Below are positions 11,501 through 23,500 of a stretch of DNA of 27,572 nt, piece after piece (position 1 is the stretch's first letter; each line of letters begins with the position of its first letter). A program made the translations under genes and the position numbers. The notes under the pieces were generated by a model. It made no database searches. It was not told the origin of the DNA and saw only the letters and a list, made by a program, of their open reading frames with translations. The stretch is from Intoshia linei (Eukaryota > Orthonectida > Rhopaluridae). The stretch spans positions 1-27,572 of the forward strand of contig LWCA01000432.1 of assembly GCA_001642005.1 (NCBI GenBank). The letters run 5' to 3'.

Positions 11501-14500
11501 AGTAAATACAATATAAATTAAAATAAATAAAGTATGTGGCTACAAATAAGCCAAAATCTTTCAAAAAAACTTATTTCGATATATAAATTCGATCAGTGAT
11601 TCCCAACCTGTATTTTATTTACCGGTATTTACCCACGAGTGGGTAATTTGATATTTTTCATGGGTAATCGTGAAATTTGTTCTAAAAAATAGGAATTTTT
11701 CATTTTTTTTAGTTGTATGCACAGTAACGTATTATATAATGTTTCCTAAATGGAATAATGTAAATAGTAATAAAATGTAGTCATGTAATAAATGAATATC
11801 TTTGATTTCTATAAAATTGGATTGTATGTGTGTGTTACAGTTTATTTAAAAAATTAACAGTCGTAGAATTTAAAAAACCAATTTCTAATACATTTTTCGC
11901 AGGTGATGTTTGTATTTAGTTTTTATCAAAGTTTTATTTTCAAAATTGAGTCCTTCATAGTATAAAACCCAACTTTTTTTTTTTTTAAATAAAATCAACC
12001 AAAAATTTAAAAAAACATAAATTCTGGGATAGTTATTAAAATCATAAGCATCATCATGAATGACAACCTCCAAAAAGTGCATTTTCATGATAGAAACTAC
12101 AGATTACCCTTTTTTTAAAAAATGAAAATAAATTTAAATTTTTAAAAAATTGTTAATACAGTTTAATCTATATCCAATTAACGCACACAAAAAATTCAAT
12201 CTGATAAATTGACAACTATTTTATCAAAAAAGCAATTTAGTATTAATTTTTTTTATTTGGAAACTTTTTTCATTATTAACAAAAACGTAATATTTTGATT
12301 ATACGTAAAAAAAATTATAAATGGTTTTGATCTTATCTTAATCCGACATGTCGCGACAGTCTCAGAAAGTTAAAAACAAAAAAATTCCATGTCTTTAATT
12401 TTTTCACTGTTACAGCGAGTAAGATAGATTTAACTGTTAGAAATTTACATCTTTCCCGGCATAAACAAAATTTATTCTCGTCTTGAAAAATAAAAATTTA
12501 AATATTCTTCCTACCATTTCAATAAAAATCATGAATTATTTTATATATTTTGTGAAATTAGTTTTTTAAAAATTTTTATTCAATGATTAAAAAATCTATA
12601 TGGCTCTTATCCTAAAAATCTGGTCATCCAATATGCAGTTAAAAAAATATTGTTGGTAATATCAAAATAAGTACTATAATATGGGTAATGTAGTATAAAA
12701 GGTTGGGAAACACTGAATTAGATACATACAAAAAAATAAAATAATATTTAAATATTTTTATCGAATTAGAGTTTAATTATTAAACTAATTAGATATACAA
12801 GTTTTCAATATTCGAACCCAATTTTTTATGTATAGACTGTTGTAGGTTGACTGTTATGTATTTCCTACAAACAGCACCTAGTTCTGACAAGGGTGGTTTT
12901 TTTAATATTATCAAAAAAATAAATACTGGCACATTGCTAGCCTCCACAAAAAATAAGAAATTGTTTAGACTCTAGACGCGGCATCTGTAATCTGTAAGGA
13001 TCTGTAAAGATTGCATTTATAACTTTTAAAACATTTCAAAATAAATTACAGTAGTACATAAATAATTGTCTCTCAACCGGTGCACCAGAAAAGTTTATTT
13101 GTGCTCAGCAAAAAATTGAAAAAGAGTTACAATAAAATATACAATAATATGTATATGATAATTTTATATACTATATAACAGGGTGGTCCAAAGCGTGGAC
13201 AGCGGGCCGCCATATCAAATTATGTGACCCGAGAAATTTTTTAGTAATAAATTTTGTAAAACAGGTAAATAATAAAAAATAAATATATGATTGAATATTG
13301 GTGTGAAATTTCAAACTAGATTTGCAGTCTCTTTATTTTGATTCTATTAAACCTAAATTGAAAATTTTGAATAATCCTATTGTATCACACAATCTGCAAT
13401 TGGAGTTGTGTGAATTGTTATCAGATTCTTTCTTAATAACAATTTAATAATTTAGGAAAAAAATTTATTTTAGAAAAAAAAACAAAAAAAATCTTTAACT
13501 GCTTCTGTGTGAAATGGTGTATTAATCGTTTTCAATTTTTAGCTGGAAACACATAAAATTTGCTGGAATACACAAATGCACCAGGGCACACCGTTTGAAA
13601 AAATGGATTTACACAAATATTATAATTACCATATTATCTTGCATTACTTTATTTTTTTTATAAATAATTCTGTCTTTCTGTACTCATTATTCTCAACTTT
13701 TTACTTTTTTTATTTTTTAATAATAATTTAAACTTTTTGGACTTTATTAAATACTAATAATATTTTTAATTGGCGTAATATTCATATCATGATACTAGTA
13801 GTAATTTTCTGATTAATCTGTGAAATTTTGACTTTTTGGACTTATCCTTGCAATAATATTGAGACACTTAATGCTATAATACAAACAACAAAAATTCCAA
13901 AATCTACTTCGATATAACTGCAGTGATGAATGAAATATGAATGAATATGTCCAAATTTTTAATAAATATTTGTGTTATGTAAATAAGCAGTCTAAGGGAG
14001 AAAAATACTTTTGAAATTGTACTACATTGTACATTTTTATAGCAAATAACTAAGAGGGAAGGAATCATGAAATAATTTTGTAAAAATTTTTTTAATGTTG
14101 CAGCCGCCAATTTGTAAATTGTATTTTTGGGCTATCACTCAACATGTGTTTGGACCACCTTGGTATATAGTATATAAAATTTCACAGAGGGTCAGATAAA
14201 TCAGATTTTTTGTTTTTGGTACTGAAACAACTTTTTTTCTTCAATTTGCAGCTATTCATTCCAAAATCTAAGATTATAATCAAGATTTTCAGTAAGCACC
14301 CATCAAATATCAAATATCAAATTTTTACAATTTACCACCAATAACTATTAGATCACCTCATATGCAAGGGTCTTCGTTACTATGCCTAACGGCTAAGGGG
14401 ACTCACGGACAGCATTTTGGTCAAAACTTTGATATATTTCAGTATACATGTATTACATTTATATCAATTTCTAAAGGTAAATTTAGGAAATAGTAAAAAT

Positions 14501-17500
14501 ATTATTAATGAAATATCAAAAGAAAATCCGCGTAAAAGCATTGAAATTAGTTTAAATGTTATGGATATACCTTCAACAAAAGCAAAGAAATCCATTCCTA
14601 AAACAGAAAATATCCTCAAAAGAATGATGGATTCATCATCTCAAACAATTGTTACTACTATTCCAACTGTAACAAAGGAAAATTTTATATCGATTAATGA
14701 CGCTGCTGAACCATCAAATAGTATAAAACAACAAAGTGAACAATCATGTGTTTCAAATGAAGTCAGTGACAATAATTCCAATCAAGCTTTTTCAATAAAT
14801 GAAAGTGTAAAGTTCAATTTCAGTTTTAACTATTTTCAACGTGTTTTGAACAACTTCGTGGTCGTCCCAAAATTTTGATTTTAATTTCTGATTAAACCAT
14901 CTAGCTCAGATGTGGGGAAACATTTACTGTTCGAAGGCAGAACTAATCTCCCAACAAAATTTAATAAGGCCGCACCTTTCTAAATAAAATTTAAACAAAT
15001 ACAGCAGTGTTTCATGAGGGTGAATAATTTTATTAGGGGTGAATACGAAAATTTTAGATGATTGGGGTGAATAAATTTTTAGCATATTTTATTCAATTTA
15101 GTAAAATATTATGAAAAAAAACTAAAATTTTACCAACCCTTAAGAACAAAATTCCTCTATCTCATCGCAATAGAAAAAACTTAATTTTACCAAACCTTAA
15201 GGTAAAAATGCTTTTACCAATATTTTTCAGAAAAATCCCATTTTAACAAAAATTAATATTTTAAAAATAATATAATAAATAAAATAATTTTAAATGAAAA
15301 ATAATTCAAACTGTTCAGAAGACCGTGCCAAATTGTCAATAATGTAACACTTTCCCCACCTATGATCTAGCTCGTCACAGTTAATAACATCGCAGCAAAC
15401 ATGTCAAAAGTGATGAACTGTGCTTATATTTAATGCACTGGTTGATTCACTTGATTAGAATTATGTGAAATATACAAATTTTAGATAATTTTTTAAAGTG
15501 TCAGTACACCAATAGACTTTGGGTTAAATTTATTCTTTTTTATCTTTTCTATTTATATCTATTTCTGAAAAAGACCAGAAATTATTTAAACATATATACT
15601 ACTAAATACCAATTTTTATGATTTTTCAAGATACAGTAAACACTCAAAAAGTGACCACTTTTTCCACTAAAGTTAAAAGCATGTAATCACTATAGTTACA
15701 TATTATTTAAAATACAGTATTCATTTTACATACCATACATTTATCATTTTAACAATAACTGAAACAGAATCTGATTGATTAATTGGCTAAAATTATTAAT
15801 TACGTTGACGATCACCATGAAAATATATTAAAAATAAAACGAGAAATTTCTAAGCCAATCATATATTATTTGTCTATTATACAAAAATATTTCTGAGTGG
15901 TTTCATTTGAAACACCTGAGGACTGTATCACTTTGTTTTCTAATAAATATATAATCTAGATTCTTTGGACAATGTGGTTTTGCATAATTTCTAAGATTAT
16001 TAAATATTGCATAGATTCCATCCTTTCTTAATTCTTTAAAATCTTAACTTCTTAATTTTTTGCTATATTGATATTGTCAATAGTCATTAATTAGGTCTTC
16101 AATAAAATTGACATGGTTTAATTTATATTTTTGGTCACTTTTTCGAAGAGAAATTTATTTATATTAGTATGGATTTGTTATATTGTCTTAATAAGTGGTC
16201 ACTTTTCGAGTGTTTACTTTACTGTAGTGTTTGAAGAAAAGAAAAGGGTTTTGATGCAAAAAAAGAAATTTTTTATTGTTTTTGTAAAAATTTTTTGTTG
16301 TCTCCAATATTTTTCACATTACATGTAGTTAAACGCTCAAGTGAATCTACATTTTATCCAAACCTGGTTTCAATATATTAGTGGATTCAACATAGTTCAG
16401 TATATTGAAAAAAGAGAAATCTCTACATGTGTAGTATACAAAATAAAAATTATAACTAATAAATATTGTAATATACAATTTAGATATTAGTTGACAGTGA
16501 ATTTTCAACAATCATTTCAGTGGATACTTATAGAGATAGAGATGAATTTGACATTCCAGATTATATTGTGGAAGGTACCTTTTAATGAAATTAGTGTTAT
16601 ATACCTAATATTTAGACTTACAAGATGAGGAAGCTGAAAAAATGGTGGACCGAAATTGTGCCGTGTGCAGTATAAACAAAAAAAAAAGCTATAAAAGATG
16701 GTTACAGTTTCAAAACACTCTCTACAACGTTGTGGGAGATTTTATTTTTGAAATGGTCATAACATTCTGCATAGCACTCAACGTCCTAGTTATGGCCATG
16801 GAATATCACGACATGAATGCAAGCTTTAAGTATTCCTTAAAAATTGCAAACATTGTAAAATTCTAATATACCGTTAACGTCATTTAGTTTGTAGGTATTT
16901 ACGTCTATTTTTATAATAGAGGCTATATTTAAATTGCTGGCGTTAAGTAAACAATATTTTTCGAGTAAATGGAATATATTTGATTTTATTATTGTTTTGG
17001 CAAGTATAATAGACCTGGGAGTGGATAGTGTTGATGGGCTTTCAGTGCTAAGAGCATTTCGTTTGGTAATTGCTTTGTAAACGTTTACATTTATAATTTA
17101 TTAATTTTAGCTGCGTTTGTTGAGAGTATTCAAACTTGCTCAAACATGGAATACAATGAGAGTTTTGCTATATATCATTATTAATACATTGGGAGCATTG
17201 GGAAATATCACTGTAGTCTTACTCATCGTCATCTACATATTTGCCGTCATTGGAATGCAGTTATTTAATGGTTCATATGAACCGCACTTTTATATAGATA
17301 AATCGAAGCCTGCGTTTTATTTTTAAGTTGCATTACTTATTTAAATTTAGCTGGCATTTCGATGATTTTCCTCATTCATTGCTGTTGATATTCAGAATAT
17401 TGTGTGGTGAATGGATTGAACCATTATGGGACTGCATGCGTCCTAATGGACAACTATGTATCTTAGTTATTGTACCCACTCTAGTTATAGGGAATTTTAT

Positions 17501-20500
17501 GGTAATTTTTTTAATTACATTTTATCTTAATGTTAATTAAATTTTTTTATTTTTTGTCGATCGCATGTCGTACTTTTTAAATTGGCTCTCTAATTCTGTA
17601 AGATTTTACCATATTATATATATATACTAGGTTGACTGTTATGTATTACGTACAAACAGCACCTAGCTCTGCCGAGGGCACATTTTTATTATACCAAAAA
17701 AATAAATTCACGTTGAAAATCTAACTTAAAAATACTACTATTCACTACTATCAATCCTTTAAAGGAGTGGTTCTCAAATTTGTTACAGGTGGAACCATCA
17801 TATTACATTACGTTTTACTTTAAAATGAATTATTCCATCTTAATTTTTTGTTTGTTAACATTTTAAAATAAAGTAAAAACAGTCCAATCCTAAAAATTAT
17901 CATAAATAGCATAAATTACATAAAAAATAAAATTATAAAAACCTATTTTGTGATTTTCAATGTTATTAATAATTATTTATATCAATAATATAATAAATAC
18001 TTAAAAATACCAATTATTTATCAATGGTTAACGGAATCTTCACTTTATAAACATATTTCAGGCGCATTTTACCAATATTGCGCAGCATAGAATAATATTG
18101 CTTATACATGTATAATTATATAAGTAAGGATTTTCTGAGGAGACGCAATTGTATGAAGAGTATATGAGGTGTTGGTAGTGTTGTCAAACTGGTTTCTCCG
18201 ATAAATTGTTAAAATAAACACAAAAATTAATGAATTAATATTTTAAAACCATTATAATTATCGGTTTCTCAATTGAGTAGGAATGAGTGTATTCTTTTGG
18301 AAATTGAAGGAGTAATACCTTACAACGTAAGGCTTACATATTTAAATAATTATTACTGGATTAACGCTTCCTCAATAAGAAATACAATACTGAAATGATG
18401 ATGCACTGGTTTTTTTAAATATTTTTTTAAAAAAAGTGAATGAAAATAATGTTTTTTATATTTTACAATGTCTTGGACCACTTTTTAATTTTTTATGGGT
18501 TAATATGGGCATTTGATATTGCAATAAAACCGGTTTTTAAATTTTCAATAAATTTGACGATACTAGGTGTTGCATTGAATTTTCATTTATAAATTTAATA
18601 CAGTGGAATCCGCTTATAAGAGACGCATCGGGACCAAGCAATTAGTCCCTTATAACCGGACGTCTCTTATATCCGAAAAATCATAAATAAATAAAATGTT
18701 AAGTAATATATGTCGTTTAGAATGTGTAAAAATGGGAAATGTATACATTCTATGGGCAAGTCGTAGAATGTATACATTTCATAGATAAGTCGTAGAATGT
18801 ACACCTTCTATGGGTTAGTTGTAAAATGTGTAAAACTTTTATTTATATTATAGTTTAATTTTGGGTTTTAGTAATTTTTTTTAAACCAAAATTTTAAGGA
18901 GGGTTTTTAGGAAATCTTTTGTGAACCAAACATTCAAGGGGGGTTTAAGATTTTTTTTGATATCAGTTTTACACATTATATGCAACATATACTTAATTAT
19001 TTTTTATTACAGCAATAAAACTAAAAAAATCATATTTTTCTTCTAATTTTAGTGATTTTTTTTTTAACGCTATTTTGTAGGTTAAACTTTATTATTAAAA
19101 CAATTAGTCAAAAGTTTAAGGTTTCAAAAATCATTTTCCACAAAAATTGTAATAATATATTTTAAAAAAATAATTGCCTGTCCACTATAAGCGGATTTTT
19201 GTCCCTTATATCCGGACGTCTCTTATAACCGGTGTCTCTTATAAGCGGATTCCACTGTATTGTTAAATTTTATTTCCATATTAAAAAATGAGAATATTCT
19301 TAAATTTAACCATTTTCACTAAAAATCAAAATTTACCAATTCTCAATATAAAAATCCTCGTTTTCCAATATTTTTATAACTGTTAGTAACGAGATTTTAG
19401 TAAAATCGTTTGGATTTAAATAGACCCCTTAAGAAATATAAAATTTAGTAATACATTATAATTAAAACCAAAAATGAAAATGGTGACGGAACAGTTTAAT
19501 CTATAAATTTTTGTAAACATACTGTGACTTTCATTTATAAATTTATATCCCAATTTTAATCTTAAGTAACAATTTTAATAGAAATAAATGAATATTTTAC
19601 ATTTCTAATTTACCTCTAGAGAGGCGAAAAAAAATTAAAAAAATTTTATGGATGGAAAAACTTTTTATTTATATTTATTTACATTGTGTGTACCTCCCAA
19701 ATAAACAGTACTTATTATCATTATATTATCCCCATGTGGTTATTTAAAGATATAAATGTTTTTAGGTTTTGAACTTGTTTCTTGCTCTATTGTTAAGTTC
19801 ATTTGCGAGGTATTATATATTTTAAAATGAATTAATTAACAATTATATTAATTGTTGATTCTAATCAGTTCCGTGTAAATATAACATCCTAGTCCACCGG
19901 ATATCAATATGATTGGCTCATTCTGCAAATATTAATCTAATATGAAAACATTTTGTGAAACCATGTTTCAAAGTTTAAACTTTCATTTTCGTTTACTGGC
20001 TGCACCATTGTTATTATATGAGCCAGTCAAAATATATTGAAGTATGTATTTCTAACATGTTTCTCTGTAACTCTTAAAGAATAGCACTAAGTGTTAATCA
20101 AAAGTAAATTATGATAAAATTTTTACAAAAACTGGACAATTTTTGGCAATTAAAAACAGTGAAGACTATAAATTCGATAAATCAAAGTTATTACGACATA
20201 ACGGTTAAAATTAAAAAAAATTGCGAGCAGAATTAACCTTTGCAAGGCACACCCCATAAATACGTTATCAAAAACATTTAATAGACAAACGTTTTTAAAT
20301 TTCCGGGCACCTGTTCTATTTTGACACGGCACTGATACTCACATTTACATACACTTTGTATAGAGTGTAATTAATTTATTTATTCGTATATTTTATACAT
20401 TAATAAATTAGTGATTCTCTGCATCACACTAATGAAAGTACCGATGAAGATTCACACATGATTCGGGGAATAAAAAAAATAAAAAATCTTTTCAAAAAAT

Positions 20501-23500
20501 CATCTATCGTTAAAAAAAATAAACCATTAACACTTATGATTGACCATTTGGCGAATCAAAGGCATATCACCATTTTGAATCAACAAAACAAATTTGTAGA
20601 TTCTGGAAATTCTGGTAAAATGAATATTATTCAAAAAAAGGCGTTGACATCTGCCATCAAGAAAATTAGTAAATTGGAAAATAGTGATACTACAAACTCA
20701 GATATAGGTAATCCACAATAATACATATACAATGTATATGTGTATATGTAAACTGTGTCAGTGTATTATGTATGTAATACATAAAATTAAACAAACAATA
20801 CAATATACTTTGGTCTTGATAAAAGTAATCAACATTTTTCTTTTTGTGTCTTAATAGCAGATAGATAGTTGAGGTTGGAGAAAAATTCACTAAACTATGC
20901 TTTAACTTCTTTAATCTAAAACTTTTTTCTATGCAATGTAATTTAATGTTAAAACATCGCAATCTTTCCAGCACATGTTGATGGATTTCAATATAGTAAA
21001 ATTAATTTGGTACTACAGTAGCGACAGATTAAGCGGACCAGTTTACTATTGAAGAAAAGGGGTATCATAGACTAGTGTTGAAAAAAGAACTAATTTTTTC
21101 AAAATTTAAAATTTTTCATTATTTTCAGTATAAAATAATATTTAACCAAGCAAAAAGTAACTTTCAACCAAAAAAGCTGATTAGTATTATGAGGACCATT
21201 TTTAATTTGGACGTAGTCGAAATTTTTTTTAAGATGCGTTGAAAAAATATATTTCTAAAAAGGGGGAAGTAGACAAAGGATTAGGTTTATATTATGAACT
21301 AGACCCCACAATATAACCGTAAATATATTTTTAAGGAATTTTTAAAAAATTGTAAGACGTTATTATACATTAAAATAAACAATCTTGTTATTGACTAGTG
21401 TACTTTTTCCTTACCAATTATTGTAAAATTGTTTATTTTAGCTGAAAATCGCCAACTCGGGAAAACAAGCCTAGCGTTATCTTCAAATAGACCCAGTTTA
21501 CCAGTAAAGGAGCTGGATGAAGAGGTTGAGGATGAAGCAAAACAGGAAATGACGAATTGTTTACCAAATCTAAAAATTTTTGAAAAACTAAACATTAAAT
21601 TTGATTCGACAAACTTTTCAAAAAATTGGAAACGAATGAGAATGTATTCGTTTCGAATAACGGAACATAAATCATTTGAATACTTTATACTCGCAATTAT
21701 ATTTGCAAGTTCTATTTCCCTTTGCTTTGAAGATATTTATATTGACGATAACCCAATATTAAAGACTGCACTATCTAATTTGGACATTATTTTTACGATA
21801 ATTTTTATGATGGAGATGGTGTTTAAATGGATTTCTCTTGGATTTTACAGATATTTTACGTCATTTTGGTCACTATTGGATTTTTTTATTGTGGTAATAT
21901 CCCTAATAACCCTTGCGACACAGAGCGATTCCGATCAAATATCATCCTTGCGTGCTCTCAGAACGTTTAGAGCTTTTCGACCATTGCGAGCTGTTTCAAG
22001 GTGGCAAGGAATGAGAATCGTTGTAAATGCATTGATGGTATCAATCCCTTCAATTGCCAATGTCATGTTGGTGTGTTCTTTATTTTGGTTAATTTTCAGT
22101 ATAGCCGGAGTGCAATTGTTTGGTGGAAAATTTTACAAATGTTTAGATTCCGCTGGCGAACTTTTGAATGCAAATTTAATTAAAAATAAAACAATGTGCT
22201 TGAATATGGGATATAGGTGGCAAAATTCAAAAGTAAATTTTGATAATGCGATAGGTGGTTATTTGGCTCTCTTTCAAGTGGCCACTTTTGAAGGATGGAT
22301 GGAAATTATTCAAGACGCTACCAGAGTCAATGATGTCGATAAACAACCGTTTCATGAATCAAATTTTCATGCAAATTGGTTTTTCATGTTGTTTATCATA
22401 ATTGGATCGTTTTTCACTCTAAATTTACTGGTGGGTGTCATTATAGATAATTTTAATTGTCAAAAGAAAAAATATGATGGAAACTATCTTGACGTTTTTC
22501 TCACTCCCAATCAAAGAGGGTACTACAACACATTAAAACGTTTAACATCAAAGCGTCCCATCAAAAATATTAAACGACCAAAAGGGCAATTACAAAACCT
22601 CTTTTACGATATAAGCATTAGCATAAAATTTGAATTAGTTATAGTTATTTTAATCGTTATTAATACAATTATAATGACTATCGAGCATTACCGTCAAAGA
22701 ATCACGTATAGTGTGGTAATTGAAATTGCCAATGTACTTTTTACAACTACGTTTTTAATGGAAGCTATTGTGAAAATCATTGGAATGAGATGGCACTATT
22801 TTCGTCAAGGTTGGAATATATTTGATTTTATTATTGTCATCACTTCTATTCTAAGTAATTATTTTTAAAACATGATTTACATCAGGGTGGTTCAATCTGT
22901 GACCCTTTCATTGTTGTTTTATTAATTAAATTGACAAAATTAATTGTTCTATGCAAGTCTTTATTTGTATTCATTTACATATTAAATAAAATTCATAAGT
23001 AAAAATTCGAGGGAAAATTGAATGATTTGAGGCAGAATTAAATTTAATTTTAGGTTTAATTGCTTATTTAGGTTTAGAGTTTCAACTTGAGACTAAACTA
23101 TTTAAACTAATGTAATATTGGTTAATAAAATGTTAAAATAAGTTTTTGATGGCGAATGAGTAAATTTCTCAAGTATAAAAAATTTTTTATACAAACTGGG
23201 AATAAACTGTTCCATAATCATCTTTTCTTAAATTTTAGGACCCTTGTGAATAGTTTTCATTTTAAAGAAAAATATTTTCAAAATTATGCATAGTAAATGG
23301 TAATTTGCGATTTTGAGAGTGAAGATGTAAATTTATTGTAATACACTCCTAAGAAAAAAATATTCCTAGAATTTAAAATTGAAAATGCCAAGATTTATTT
23401 TTTTAGCAATAGTTAGTCAGATAATTTCCATTAAGTTGTAATTATTATCACAAGCTAAATGCGTTGTCTTATTGCGATCCAAAAATCAATTTTAAAATAC

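Larger units (their letters stand above)
11194..16574 (+). other. Nav2 domain I-II cytoplasmic linker, exons 10-12
   Basis: Three exons (11194-11356, 14487-14806, 16484-16574) encode about 190 residues rich in Ser, Asn, Lys and Asp, with no recognised domain. They are accepted because each is bounded by usable AG and GT sites, the phases are compatible, and each stays open across its length. Ends were chosen for phase: exon 10 ends in phase 1 and continues as AGA into exon 11; exons 11 and 12 join in phase 0. This linker is the most variable part of the family. Runs such as SKSKRNSK and RKS may be basic phosphorylation sites. Exon choice here is the least secure part of the model. Confidence 0.7.
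16625..19809 (+). other. Nav2 domain II (S1-S6), exons 13-17
   Basis: S1 reads [27 protein letters not shown]2 and S3 are in exon 14, including [19 protein letters not shown]4 spans the exon 14/15 junction ([16 protein letters not shown]). S5 is in exon 15. The pore in exon 16 reads [16 protein letters not shown], with the filter glutamate at 17409-17411. S6 starts in exon 16 (VIGNFM) and is completed, after a 2.26-kb intron, by a 44-nt exon at 19766-19809 encoding [14 protein letters not shown]. The exon 15/16 junction skips an in-frame stop by using the GT at 17314. Confidence 0.93.

Noticed and set aside
13904-14110. 68-codon antisense frame
   Set aside because: It lies inside the non-coding hAT-type element and shows no transposase motifs.
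16131-16328. 65-codon plus-strand frame
   Set aside because: It crosses the right end of a MITE. Its hydrophobic look comes from T-rich codons.
20040-20334. hAT element ending GACACGGCACTG in intron 17
   Set aside because: The right end is convincing in style, but no left end or duplication could be found, so only a note is given in the intron entry.
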